Shown piece by piece: positions 1-5,975 of a stretch of 6,745 bases of DNA. How positions within the stretch are numbered: position 1 is the first letter of the stretch; the number at the start of each line of letters is the position of its first letter. Below the pieces are notes generated by a model that did not search any database, had not been told where the DNA came from, and saw only the letters and a list, made by a program, of their open reading frames with translations. The stretch lies in contig JAPOXI010000010.1 of assembly GCA_026707185.1 (NCBI GenBank), forward strand, positions 4,601 to 11,345. The letters are read 5' to 3'. The DNA comes from Chloroflexota bacterium (GTDB lineage Bacteria > Chloroflexota > UBA11872). The translations under genes were made by a program, and so were the position numbers.

Positions 1-248
1 TGCGGCGCACGCAGATCCAGTTGGACGAACCGCTGTACGAACTGGCCAAGCAGCGCGCCTTTGCCGAGGGCAAGTCCATGTCGGCGGTGGTGCGCGAGGC
101 GGTGGCGCAATACGTGGCCACGCCAACCAGGCGGCCGGACTCGCTGGCAAACTTTTCCTTCATAGGTTCCGGCCGGTCGGAGCCCGGCGGTCCGCAGCCG
201 CTGTCGGAGCGTCATGACGACGCGCTGGCCGAGGACTTCGGCGGCTGA
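1..248 (+). CDS. VapB-type ribbon-helix-helix antitoxin, start codon cut by the window edge
   Basis: This is the antitoxin of a type II toxin-antitoxin pair, expected to bind its own promoter as a dimer and to neutralise the PIN toxin encoded directly after it. The window opens with 'tg', and the frame continues RRTQIQLDEPLYELAK, so the start codon (ATG or GTG) is probably missing only its first base and the protein is about 82 residues. The short beta strand RTQIQL followed by two helices (residues about 10-45) matches the CopG/MetJ ribbon-helix-helix fold. The tail (about 50-82) has the pattern FIGSGRS...LSERHDDALAEDF, typical of antitoxins that wrap a PIN toxin groove. The TGA stop at 246-248 overlaps the probable toxin start. 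A TTG at 21 is an internal alternative start but would destroy the DNA-binding strand. The fold and role are confident; the exact family name is not. Confidence 0.85.
   Translation, partial: RRTQIQLDEPLYELAKQRAFAEGKSMSAVVREAVAQYVATPTRRPDSLANFSFIGSGRSEPGGPQPLSERHDDALAEDFGG
231..247 (+). promoter_or_regulatory. Ribosome binding site and CTG start of the PIN toxin
   Basis: GAGG at 231-234 is followed by a 10-nt spacer and CTG at 245-247, which overlaps the antitoxin stop TGA by two bases (CTGA). This is the only arrangement in the frame that gives a complete PIN domain. It resembles the ATGA overlap usual in such pairs, with A replaced by C. Initiation at CTG is inferred. Confidence 0.5.
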
Positions 249-637
249 TCTTCTTTGACACGTCGGCCGCGCTGGCGCTGGCGGACGTCAACGACCTGCA
301 CCACACCCGCGCCGTACGTGCCATGCAGCGCGTAGTGGCCAGCGGCCAGCCGCTGCTGACGCACAACTATGTGCTGATCGAGATCGTCGCGCTGCTGCAG
401 CGGCGCCTGGGCATGCCCAGCGCCCGGGCGTTCCTATCCGACGCGCAGAACTTCACGGTTCACTGGGTGACGCCGGACGACCACTCCGAGGCTGTGACGC
501 TGTTCGAGCAGCACAACCGGCGAGGCCTGAGCCTGGTGGACTGCATGAGCTTCGTGGTGATGCGGAAGTACCAGTCCACTGCCGCCCTGGCCTATGACGC
601 GGACTTTCAGACGGAAGGGTTCGACGTCTTCGAGTAG
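245..637 (+). CDS. VapC-type PIN-domain ribonuclease toxin with a probable CTG start
   Basis: This is the toxin partner, a PIN-domain Mg-dependent endoribonuclease expected to cleave tRNA or other RNA when the antitoxin is lost. With a start at CTG 245 the protein is 130 residues, the usual VapC size. It opens with (M)IFFDTSAALALAD, the classic PIN strand with the first catalytic Asp at 5. The other acidic residues are in place: Glu46 in LIEIVALL, Asp99 in SLVDCMSF, and Asp118/Asp120 in YDADFQ. No ATG, GTG or TTG occurs in this frame between the upstream stop at 215-217 and position 323. The ATG at 323 would remove 26 residues, including Asp5. The CTG overlaps the antitoxin stop as CTGA, and a GAGG lies 10 nt upstream, which supports coupled translation. 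A sequence error or recent start-codon mutation is the main alternative explanation. Confidence 0.8.
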   Translation: MIFFDTSAALALADVNDLHHTRAVRAMQRVVASGQPLLTHNYVLIEIVALLQRRLGMPSARAFLSDAQNFTVHWVTPDDHSEAVTLFEQHNRRGLSLVDCMSFVVMRKYQSTAALAYDADFQTEGFDVFE

Positions 638-660
638 TCCGCGCCGGCGTGCCTGGAGTT

Positions 661-1038
661 TCAGCGCTCCAATAGCTCGATTTCGTAGCCGTCGGGGTCG
701 TCGACGAAGGCCATTTTGAGGCCGGTGGGGAAGCTTTCCCGCCAGTGGTCGGGCCAGATTTCCAGGCCCTTGCCTTCGAGCTCGTCGCAAAAAGCGATCA
801 GGTCGGGCACGCCGATGGCGAAGTGCATGAGGTCTTCGGGGACGTTGAGGTCGTAGTCCGCCGAGTAGGTGAGCTCAATGGTGTGGTCGTTGCCCGGCAG
901 TTCCAGGTGGACGATCTGGTTGCCGTGGGGCGAACGTTCGGAGCGGCTGAAGACCTTGAAACCGAGGTTGTCCTCGTAGAAGCGGATCGACTGTTCCAGG
1001 TCGCTGACGCGGATGCGGGTGTGCAGGAGCTTGTACAT
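661..1038 (-). CDS. gloA: Lactoylglutathione lyase (glyoxalase I-like, VOC superfamily)
   Basis: The family isomerises the hemithioacetal of methylglyoxal and a thiol (glutathione in GloA) to the lactoyl thioester, a cytoplasmic detoxification step. The protein is 125 residues, slightly shorter than E. coli GloA (135), and has the two-module VOC layout. The four expected metal ligands are visible: His6 (KLLHTRIRV), Glu55 (TIELTYS), His72 (LMHFAIGV) and Glu121 (GYEIELLER). The signature VSDLEQSIRFYEDNLGF and the end motif FVDDPDGYEIEL are typical. I chose ATG 1038 because it matches the family N-terminus and has GAGG five bases upstream; the frame stays open to 1083 but the added residues are not VOC-like. 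It converges on the toxin gene with only 23 bp between the stops. The thiol cofactor actually used cannot be read from the sequence, and another VOC function is possible. Confidence 0.87.
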   Translation of the reverse strand: MYKLLHTRIRVSDLEQSIRFYEDNLGFKVFSRSERSPHGNQIVHLELPGNDHTIELTYSADYDLNVPEDLMHFAIGVPDLIAFCDELEGKGLEIWPDHWRESFPTGLKMAFVDDPDGYEIELLER

Positions 1039-1103
1039 GGGAGCCTCGGATGTGCGGTGAGCGCGCCATCGTCGCACGTCCAAGGCATGCGGTGACCGCG
1101 GAG

Positions 1104-1122
1104 TCCGCGCCGAGAGCGCGGA
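1104..1122 (-). terminator. GC-rich hairpin after the TerC-family gene
   Basis: A perfect 7-bp stem, TCCGCGC/GCGCGGA, with a 5-nt loop begins about 9 bases past the stop of the membrane-protein gene on the minus strand. No T-run follows on the minus strand, so it is not a classic intrinsic terminator. A competing smaller hairpin (CGCGG/CCGCG, 1097-1109) overlaps it. It may end or protect the transcript before the glyoxalase gene. Confidence 0.33.
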
Positions 1123-1131
1123 GCGCCTTGC

Positions 1132-1854
1132 TCAGGTCTCCTTAGCGAATGGGTTGGCCCAGAACGGGACGATGGCTCGGCCGCCTCGCTTGGCCAGCGC
1201 GACGTAGAGGGCGGGACCGCCGAACGCCACCAGCCACGGAATCACGTGCTCGAACCAGAGGCTGGGCGTCAGGAAGTCGTGCACCAGCTTGTCGTCCACG
1301 ATCAGCACGACGGCGATGCGGAAGATCAACGCGCTGCCGATGTAGATGATGATCGGCGCCTTGTCGGTGGCCAGGGCGATCAGCCCAGCGCCCACGAACA
1401 GCAGCGGGATCGAGAGCGCCAGCCCGAAGACCAGCAGCGGGATGTTGCCGTGGGCGGTGCCGGCGACGGTAAGGACGTTGTCCAGGCTCATCACCACGTC
1501 GGCCAAGATGATCAAGCGGATGGCCTCGGGGAACGAGGTCGCGGCGTCGTGTTCTTCGTCACCCTCAGGCTTGAGCAAGCGCCAGGCGACCCAGAACAGG
1601 GCCAGGCCCCCGATCATTGATATGGCGGGCGCCTGCAGGAGCAGGGTGGCAATGGAGGCCAGCGCGATGCGCAGCACCACGGCGCCGCCGGCCCCGATGA
1701 TGATGGCCCAGCGCCGCTGGCGTCCCTGCAAGCGGCTGGCGACGACCCCGATGACCACGGCGTTGTCGCCGCTGAGAATCAGGTCGAAGAGGATGATCTG
1801 CCCGAGCGCCGCCGGATCCTTGACGATGTCCTGGACGATTTGGCCGATGTCCAT
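1132..1854 (-). CDS. TerC/YjbE-family integral membrane protein, putative metal exporter
   Basis: This is a polytopic inner-membrane protein of the TerC/Alx/YjbE family. Characterised relatives are tied to manganese export or homeostasis and to metallating exported proteins; tellurite resistance is the historical name. The protein is 240 residues with about seven hydrophobic segments. It carries both family motifs: DLILSGDNAVVIG (residues 24-36) and ADVVMSLDNVLTVAG (118-132), whose Asp-Asn pairs sit inside the membrane and probably bind the ion. A charged cytoplasmic loop (KPEGDEEHD, about 95-103) separates the two halves. ATG 1854 gives the family N-terminus MDIGQIVQDI; an AGG lies about five bases upstream. 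The frame stays open to 1935, and GTG or TTG starts nearer to 1854 are possible, but the extra residues look non-coding. The substrate is inferred from the family only. Confidence 0.85.
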   Translation of the reverse strand: MDIGQIVQDIVKDPAALGQIILFDLILSGDNAVVIGVVASRLQGRQRRWAIIIGAGGAVVLRIALASIATLLLQAPAISMIGGLALFWVAWRLLKPEGDEEHDAATSFPEAIRLIILADVVMSLDNVLTVAGTAHGNIPLLVFGLALSIPLLFVGAGLIALATDKAPIIIYIGSALIFRIAVVLIVDDKLVHDFLTPSLWFEHVIPWLVAFGGPALYVALAKRGGRAIVPFWANPFAKET

Positions 1855-1959
1855 CAGGCCTGGCTCGTCCAATTCCACTGCGGCACGGGTCTTGGCAATT
1901 CGTAAGGGCCGGGCCGCTATCCGCGGCCGACACAAAGCGCGGCTATTTTACGTGGGCCA

Positions 1960-1978
1960 GCCCGGTCCGTGGCCGGGC
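1960..1978 (-). terminator. GC-rich hairpin after the propeller-protein gene
   Basis: GCCCGG (1960-1965) and CCGGGC (1973-1978) form a 6-bp stem with a 7-nt loop, starting 19 bases past the stop of the minus-strand gene at 1998. Alternative pairings such as GGCCA/TGGCC overlap it. There is no T-run on the minus strand, so termination is only a possibility. It lies in the 143-bp gap upstream of the TerC-family gene. Confidence 0.28.
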
Positions 1979-1997
1979 CGGGATCACTCGATGTCGC

Positions 1998-2966
1998 CTA
2001 TTGGAGCCGCGCCCGGCTGGCGCGGAGTTCGTGGGCGCCGTTGGCCGTGGCTGTCTCGTAGACGTAGAACAGGGAATCGCCCAGCACGGCGTAATCCAGG
2101 TAGCGCAGGCAGCGCGTTCCTGTGTGCCCCTGCAGCAGGGGACCGTCGTCGGAATGGCGCACGGTGGTGCCGAGGTCCTGCGAGAAGACCATGCCGGTGC
2201 GGTCCTCGTACACGTCGCCCTCGGTGGTGCGCCCGTCGTAGTAGATGAGGAAGCCGGCGTCGGTGGGCATGACGGTGCTGACGCGGGTGACGTTGGCGTC
2301 CCAGCCTTGGCCGGGGGTCACGATGTCGCGCTCGAAGCCGAAGCGGCGGCCGTCGGCCGAGACCCAGAGACCGGTGGGATGCTCCACCAGCCCGGTGGTG
2401 AAGACGTTGCCGGTGCCGTGCAGCTGTTCGCGGGTTGCGCCGTCGGCCACGCGGTCGCGCGGGCCGTAGCCGGCGAACAGGTAGAACAGGCCGTCCAGCA
2501 GCAGCACCACGGGATCCTTGACGCCTTCCGAGAACGTGTTGGCGGCGTCGAGGACGGGGATGCGTTGGGCGGGGTCAAGGGCGGTGAGTTCGTCGGCTTC
2601 GAGCATGTCGATGCGCCAGCGGCGGTCGGCGGGGTCCAGGTAGCTGACGTAGTAGCGCCAGGCGCCGCCGGGGATGCGGACAAGGGCCGAGCGTTCAAGG
2701 GACTCGGTGTCGAACTGGTCCGCGGTGCAGGCCCAGACCGGTTCGAGGGTGGCGATATCGCGTAGCCGGAAGATCTCGGACTTCCAGCCGCGCCCCTGGT
2801 CCACCGGCCGCCGCCACCGGACGCTCAGGTAGAGCGCGTCGTCATCCAGCCAGAGGGCGGGCGCGCCGACCCAGTAGCCGGGAGCGTCGACTTCCGGGCT
2901 CAGGAGCGTGACGCCCTCGGCCGAGTCGAACAGCGGCACCCCGCCAATCGGCGCGCGCGGCGGCAT
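1998..2966 (-). CDS. GH43/GH32-like five-bladed beta-propeller protein, possible glycosidase
   Basis: The protein is 322 residues with no visible signal peptide, so it is probably cytoplasmic. Five similar strand-rich units can be traced, each with an aromatic beta strand: WVGAPALWLDDDALYLSVRW (32-51), SALVRIPGGAWRYYVSYLD (93-111), KDPVVLLLDGLFYLFAGY (150-167), a unit containing STVMPTDAGFLIYYDGRT, and a last one with YAVLGDSLFYVYET. This is the pattern of the GH43/GH32/GH130 propellers. The KDP motif at 150-152 resembles the inner-blade acidic position of those enzymes, but I cannot assign the full catalytic set, so substrate and activity are unknown. I chose ATG 2966 because the upstream in-frame sequence is low-complexity and would run over the divergent aldo/keto reductase start. 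No strong ribosome site is seen. It has no sugar transporter or regulator next to it. Confidence 0.68.
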   Translation of the reverse strand: MPPRAPIGGVPLFDSAEGVTLLSPEVDAPGYWVGAPALWLDDDALYLSVRWRRPVDQGRGWKSEIFRLRDIATLEPVWACTADQFDTESLERSALVRIPGGAWRYYVSYLDPADRRWRIDMLEADELTALDPAQRIPVLDAANTFSEGVKDPVVLLLDGLFYLFAGYGPRDRVADGATREQLHGTGNVFTTGLVEHPTGLWVSADGRRFGFERDIVTPGQGWDANVTRVSTVMPTDAGFLIYYDGRTTEGDVYEDRTGMVFSQDLGTTVRHSDDGPLLQGHTGTRCLRYLDYAVLGDSLFYVYETATANGAHELRASRARLQ

Positions 2967-3022
2967 GGGCAGTCCAGCGGGAAGCGTGGGCGGGCAGTCT
3001 CCCACAGGCGGGGTCCGGGCAT

Positions 3023-3051
3023 TCGACAGGGCTGGCGGTCGCCGCCATAGT
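3023..3051 (+). promoter_or_regulatory. Candidate sigma70-type promoter for the aldo/keto reductase
   Basis: TCGACA (3023-3028) matches TTGACA at 5 of 6 positions. It is followed by a 17-nt spacer and CATAGT (3046-3051), which matches TATAAT at 4 of 6. It lies in the divergent gap 2967-3081 and would give a leader of roughly 24 nt before ATG 3082. No equally good partner for the divergent gene is visible. Confidence 0.42.
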
Positions 3052-3081
3052 CGTAAGGGACAGCCCGCACGTGAGCTCGCC

Positions 3082-3858
3082 ATGGAATACCTGCCACTCG
3101 GACGAACGACGACACAGATTCCCAAGATCGGATTCGGCGCCTGGCAGTACCGGGGCGGCGCGGGCGTGCTACGCCGGGCGCACGAGCTGGGCGCGGCCTT
3201 CGTGGATACGGCCGAGGCCTACGGGTCCGAAGCCCAGGTGGCGCGGGACATCGGCGAATTGCGCGACGAGTACTTCATCGCCACCAAGGTCTCGCCCGCC
3301 AACCTGGCTTATGACGATGTGCTGTCCCACGCCGACGCGAGCCTGGAGCGGCTGGAGACGGACCGCATCGACCTGTACCAGGTCCATCACCCGAATCCCG
3401 ACATCCCGATCCCGGAGACGATGCGGGCCATGCGGCAGCTAGTTGCCGACGGCAGGGTGCGCTTTGTGGGGGTGAGCAACTATTCGGTGGACGACATGAA
3501 GGAAGCGCAGGACGCGCTGGGCGATGTGCCGCTGGTGGCCAACCAGGTGCGCTACAGCGTGGCCGCCCGCCAGATCGAGGACGCGATCCTGCCGTATTGC
3601 CAGGAAAACGGGATCACGGTGATCGGCTTCAGCCCGCTGGTGAAGGGGGAATTCGGAGACCCGGCCCTGGAACGGCTGGACGAGGTGGCGGCAGAAGTTG
3701 GCAAGACGCCGGCGCAGGTTTTGTTGAACTGGGTGATCGATCGGCCCGGCGTGATGGCGATTCCCAAGACCGACCGGGTGGAGCGGGTGGACGAAGCCGT
3801 GGGCGCGGTGGGCTGGTCGCTTACGCCTGACCAGCGGCGGCGGCTGACGGGGGACTAG
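3082..3858 (+). CDS. Aldo/keto reductase
   Basis: This is a cytoplasmic NAD(P)H-dependent oxidoreductase of the aldo/keto reductase TIM-barrel superfamily, reducing aldehydes or ketones to alcohols; the substrate is unknown. The protein is 258 residues, at the short end for the superfamily. The catalytic tetrad is visible: Asp42 and Tyr47 in FVDTAEAYGSE, Lys69 in IATKVS, and His102 in IDLYQVHHP. The signatures VRFVGVSNYS and NQVRYSV follow, and the C-terminal cofactor-binding region has GVMAIPKTDRVERVDEA, typical of nucleotide 2'-phosphate or ribose contact. ATG 3082 matches the family start (MEYLPLGRT...IPKIGFGAW). Its ribosome site is weak: AAGGGA lies about 22 bases upstream, too far to be ideal. 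The frame is open well upstream of this ATG, but that part looks non-coding. The last 38 bp overlap the convergent pseudouridine synthase gene. Confidence 0.9.
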   Translation: MEYLPLGRTTTQIPKIGFGAWQYRGGAGVLRRAHELGAAFVDTAEAYGSEAQVARDIGELRDEYFIATKVSPANLAYDDVLSHADASLERLETDRIDLYQVHHPNPDIPIPETMRAMRQLVADGRVRFVGVSNYSVDDMKEAQDALGDVPLVANQVRYSVAARQIEDAILPYCQENGITVIGFSPLVKGEFGDPALERLDEVAAEVGKTPAQVLLNWVIDRPGVMAIPKTDRVERVDEAVGAVGWSLTPDQRRRLTGD

Positions 3859-4576
3859 CGACCGCGGCTTTCAGTTCGGCGCACTGGTCGGCGTTGAGCA
3901 CGCGGACCGCGCCGGGCGCCAGCCCGCCCAGACGGACGGTAGCAATGCGAAGGCGGCGAAGGGTCACGACCTTGACCCCAACGGCGGTGAGCATGCGTCG
4001 GATCTGGCGGTAGCGGCCTTCGCGCAGGACCAGGCGCAGCGTTGCGCCGCCGCGGTGCTGGCGCAGGTTGCGCACCTCCGCGCGGGCCGGACGCGGCTCA
4101 CCGATCGATATGCCATCGGCGAATCGCCTCGGCAAGTCGCGCGGCGGGTTGCCGCGCACCTCCGCCGAGTACTCGCGCTCGTGCCCGTAGCGCGGGTGCA
4201 TCAGGCGCTCGGCCAGTTCGCCGTCATTGGTTAGCAGCACCAGCCCTTCGGAGGGCGCGTCGAGGCGTCCTACGGGATAGAGGCGTACCTCGCGCAGGTC
4301 CGGCGGCAGCAGGTCCAGGACGGTGGGGCGGCCCTCGGGATCGCGCGCGGTGGTGATGACCCCGGGCGGTTTGTGGACGGCCACCACCAGGCGGCAGCCG
4401 GGCAACGTGCTGATCGGCTGCTCGTCCAGGCGCACGTCCGCGTGCGACGGGTCGATCCGCGTGCCAAGCGTGGTCACGATTTGGTCGTTGACCTGGACGC
4501 GGCCTGCAGCAATGGCCGCTTCCATTGCGCGACGCGAGCCGGCGCCCGCCCGTGCCAGGAACACATGCAGGCGCAC
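3821..4576 (-). CDS. rluB: RsuA/RluB-family rRNA pseudouridine synthase
   Basis: The enzyme isomerises a specific uridine in rRNA to pseudouridine; RluB acts on 23S rRNA and RsuA on 16S rRNA, and the sequence does not settle which. From GTG 4576 the protein is 251 residues, within the family range. An N-terminal S4 RNA-binding domain (about 1-50, RLHVFLARAGAGSRR and GRVQVND) is followed by the catalytic domain with HKPPGVITT (68-76) and GRLDAPSEGLVLLTNDGELA (103-122), where Asp106 is the catalytic residue. The family motif REGRYRQIRRML comes later. Ser109 replaces the more common Thr. The frame stays open to a GTG at 4687, adding 37 basic, Pro/Arg/Ser-rich residues. I prefer 4576 because the S4 domain starts there and most of the extension is encoded by a dispersed repeat. 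Neither GTG has a good ribosome site, so the start is uncertain while the function is secure. Confidence 0.88.
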   Translation of the reverse strand: MRLHVFLARAGAGSRRAMEAAIAAGRVQVNDQIVTTLGTRIDPSHADVRLDEQPISTLPGCRLVVAVHKPPGVITTARDPEGRPTVLDLLPPDLREVRLYPVGRLDAPSEGLVLLTNDGELAERLMHPRYGHEREYSAEVRGNPPRDLPRRFADGISIGEPRPARAEVRNLRQHRGGATLRLVLREGRYRQIRRMLTAVGVKVVTLRRLRIATVRLGGLAPGAVRVLNADQCAELKAAVASPPSAAAAGQA

Positions 4577-4629
4577 CGACCGGGATCGGTTCGCGGCTTG
4601 TCCCTCGGGGCCGCCGGATTCGGCCCTAC

Positions 4630-4692
4630 GGCCCGATTCGGCGGGCTGGAATCTTCGGCCCCGGGGCGAAGGCGGCCGCCGGCTCACGGCTT
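4630..4692 (+). repeat. Dispersed repeat, copy A (about 63 bp)
   Basis: This segment aligns without gaps to 5976-6038; by hand I count 47 of 63 matching bases (about 75%). Shared blocks include CCGATTCG, GGGGCGA, GGCGG and a terminal CACGGCTT. It contains a small hairpin, GGCTG (4644-4648) with CGGCC (4656-4660), using one G-T pair. A second stem, GCCCG/CGGGC (4631-4646), overlaps it. It lies upstream of the pseudouridine synthase core and would encode most of that protein's doubtful N-terminal extension. It looks like an intergenic repeat of unknown origin; no transposase accompanies it. Confidence 0.6.
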
Positions 4693-4827
4693 GGAGCCGC
4701 GTGGCAACAGCTGCCCAGCCAGGGAATCGCCGCGCCGGAGCTCTGCGGCTGCCTCGACGCGACAGCGAGTGCGTGCCAGCGATGTGGCGGCGAGCATGAG
4801 GACGTGTTTCGACATCAGCTCCGTCAT
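4684..4827 (-). CDS. Possible small protein of 47 residues, unknown
   Basis: I do not recognise this product and it may not be a real gene. It would start MTELMSKHVLMLAATSLART and continue as a helix-prone stretch rich in Ala, Leu and Arg (CRVEAAAELRR), ending PRGSKP. It has no signal peptide or clear membrane span. The best argument for it is a strong Shine-Dalgarno sequence, AGGGAG (plus-strand 4835-4840), seven bases before the ATG. Its TGA stop overlaps a GTG at 4687 as GTGA; that GTG opens the longer in-frame version of the pseudouridine synthase. If translated, it could be a leader peptide coupled to that gene. Its last bases lie inside the dispersed repeat. Against it: short length, no known homology by eye, and the ease of finding open frames in GC-rich DNA. 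Confidence 0.3.
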   Translation of the reverse strand: MTELMSKHVLMLAATSLARTRCRVEAAAELRRGDSLAGQLLPRGSKP

Positions 4828-5007
4828 TGTCTCGCTCCCTGGCGGGTCCTCGGCATTCGCCCGGTCGGTATGGTCCTTATCCCGATCGGAGCTTCGGCCC
4901 TGCCGAGCCAGTGTCACGGGCTAAGGTATGCGACTTCACAGCAGCGACGCTGAGCGGGCGGGCGGCGTGCAGGTCCTCGCCCACAGCGGGCCAATCGGGA
5001 GGGCCGG

Positions 5008-5937
5008 GTGAAGGAGCGCGGAGGTCGCAAGGGCTTCGCCCTGGTCGGCGGCGTGCTGCTTGTTGGCGTCTTCGTCTTGCTCTGGGATTTCGAGGTCCTG
5101 CCCGACGGCTTCTGGTGGGAGTTCTTTCTCCTGTGGCCCCTGTGGCTGGCGGCTGCCGTAGCCAATCTCCTGCTGTCGCACTGGCGCCCACGGGCGGGCT
5201 CGGCGGCGGCGCTGGCCATCGTAGCGGTCACCCTGGGCGCGGCCTGGTGGCAAGCCGCCGGCGAGAACCGAACACCGATTCTGCCGACGGCCTCCGAGAC
5301 GGTCGCGGTGCCGCTGGACGGACCGGTGCAGGCGATGGAGCTGAACCTGACCGTGTCCGGTGGCGTTCTCGCGCTTGGCGGCGGTGCACCCGCCGGGGAA
5401 TTACTGGTCGGCGAATTCGAAGGGATGGCCTTCCCGGCGGCGCAGTTTTCGGGAGGCATGCGTTCCGCGGGCAGCCGCCGCGCGCTGGATTTCAGCCTGC
5501 TGGGCTCCTGGGAGATTGCGTTCCCGCCGCGTCGCCCCATCTCATCCGGACAGTGGAATCTGCGCCTGGCCAACGGGGTTGCGACCGACCTCAGCGTGGT
5601 CGGCGGCGCGACCACTCTCGATCTCGACCTGCGGGCGTTGAACGTGAAATCCCTGCGGGTCATTCCGGGCGGCGCCAACATTGAGGTCACGTTACCGGCC
5701 ACTGCGGGACGCACCAGCGTCAACTTCGCGGGCACGGCGACCCGCCTGCACATCACGGTTCCGGCAGGCGTGGCGGCCCGGATCGACGTCGAGGGCGGCG
5801 GGTCCAGTGGCGGCATCGATACCGCGCGCTTCCCCTCGCAGGGCGACGGCCGCTACGCCTCCCCCGACTTCGAGAATGCTGACAACCGCGTGACGATCAG
5901 CATCGGCGCAGGCGCGGGCGACATCAGCGTCCGCTAG
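5008..5937 (+). CDS. LiaF-like membrane protein with a C-terminal toastrack-type beta domain
   Basis: The protein is 309 residues. Its N-terminus has three hydrophobic segments (about 10-28, 39-56 and 66-81), with the pattern GG..LLVGVFVLL...VLP followed by FLLWPLWLAAAV, typical of the LiaI/LiaF-type transmembrane region. After a short linker, residues about 95-309 form a long run of Gly-punctuated beta strands, such as MELNLTVSGGVLALGGG, TTLDLDLRALNVKSLRV and RLHITVPAG. It ends with a YASPDFENADNRVTISIGAG pattern followed by GDISVR, as in the toastrack (DUF2154-like) domains of LiaF. LiaF restrains the LiaRS envelope-stress pathway in Firmicutes; a sensing or regulatory role here is inferred, and no histidine kinase or response regulator is present in the window. 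The start is GTG with GGGAGGG 4 bases upstream. It is followed after 144 bp by the PspC-fusion gene, so the two may be co-expressed. Confidence 0.78.
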   Translation: MKERGGRKGFALVGGVLLVGVFVLLWDFEVLPDGFWWEFFLLWPLWLAAAVANLLLSHWRPRAGSAAALAIVAVTLGAAWWQAAGENRTPILPTASETVAVPLDGPVQAMELNLTVSGGVLALGGGAPAGELLVGEFEGMAFPAAQFSGGMRSAGSRRALDFSLLGSWEIAFPPRRPISSGQWNLRLANGVATDLSVVGGATTLDLDLRALNVKSLRVIPGGANIEVTLPATAGRTSVNFAGTATRLHITVPAGVAARIDVEGGGSSGGIDTARFPSQGDGRYASPDFENADNRVTISIGAGAGDISVR

Positions 5938-5975
5938 TCCCGGCCGACCGCCCGCCTTCGCGCGCCTAGTCCTTT

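Larger units (their letters stand above)
4577..5007. other. Gap without a secure gene between the pseudouridine synthase and the LiaF-like gene
   Basis: This 431-bp stretch separates two divergent genes. It holds repeat copy A, the doubtful 47-residue ORF, an 8-bp palindrome CCGATCGG (4882-4889), and a small hairpin TCGGC/GCCGA (4894-4906). Promoters for both flanking genes should lie here, but I find no convincing -35/-10 pair. The last bases contain a GGGAGGG ribosome site (4997-5003) for the GTG at 5008. Long open frames cross this region on both strands, but they have the composition of GC-rich non-coding frames. Confidence 0.5.

Noticed and set aside
323..637. ATG 323 as the toxin start
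   Set aside because: It would remove the first PIN strand and catalytic Asp5, and would leave a 74-bp gap after the antitoxin in which the reading frame is clearly PIN-like.
638..660. CGCCGGCG palindrome between the toxin and glyoxalase stops as a two-way terminator
   Set aside because: The palindrome is only 8 bp with no room for a loop and no T-run; too weak to annotate.
661..1083. Longer start for the glyoxalase at 1083
   Set aside because: The extra 15 residues do not resemble VOC proteins, and ATG 1038 has a good ribosome site and the family N-terminus.
1855..1997. Possible yybP-ykoY manganese riboswitch and promoter ahead of the TerC-family gene
   Set aside because: Such riboswitches often precede this family, so I looked for the conserved GGGGAGUA-type and paired loop motifs on the minus strand and did not find them. 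A TAAAAT (plus-strand 1945-1950) could be a -10 box, but no -35 match lies at the right distance.
1346..2248. A 300-codon open frame on the plus strand opposite the TerC-family gene and the end of the propeller gene
   Set aside because: Its product is Arg/Ser/Pro-rich with no family pattern, and it lies antisense to two well-supported genes; it is an effect of high GC content.
2001..2765. A 254-codon plus-strand open frame opposite the propeller gene
   Set aside because: It is antisense to a gene with clear propeller repeats. The translation is Val/Gly/Ala-rich and mirrors the codons of the real gene.
4914..5816. A 300-codon minus-strand open frame opposite the LiaF-like gene
   Set aside because: The translation is Arg/Pro/Ser/Thr-rich without hydrophobic or domain structure, while the plus strand encodes a clear membrane and beta-rich protein.
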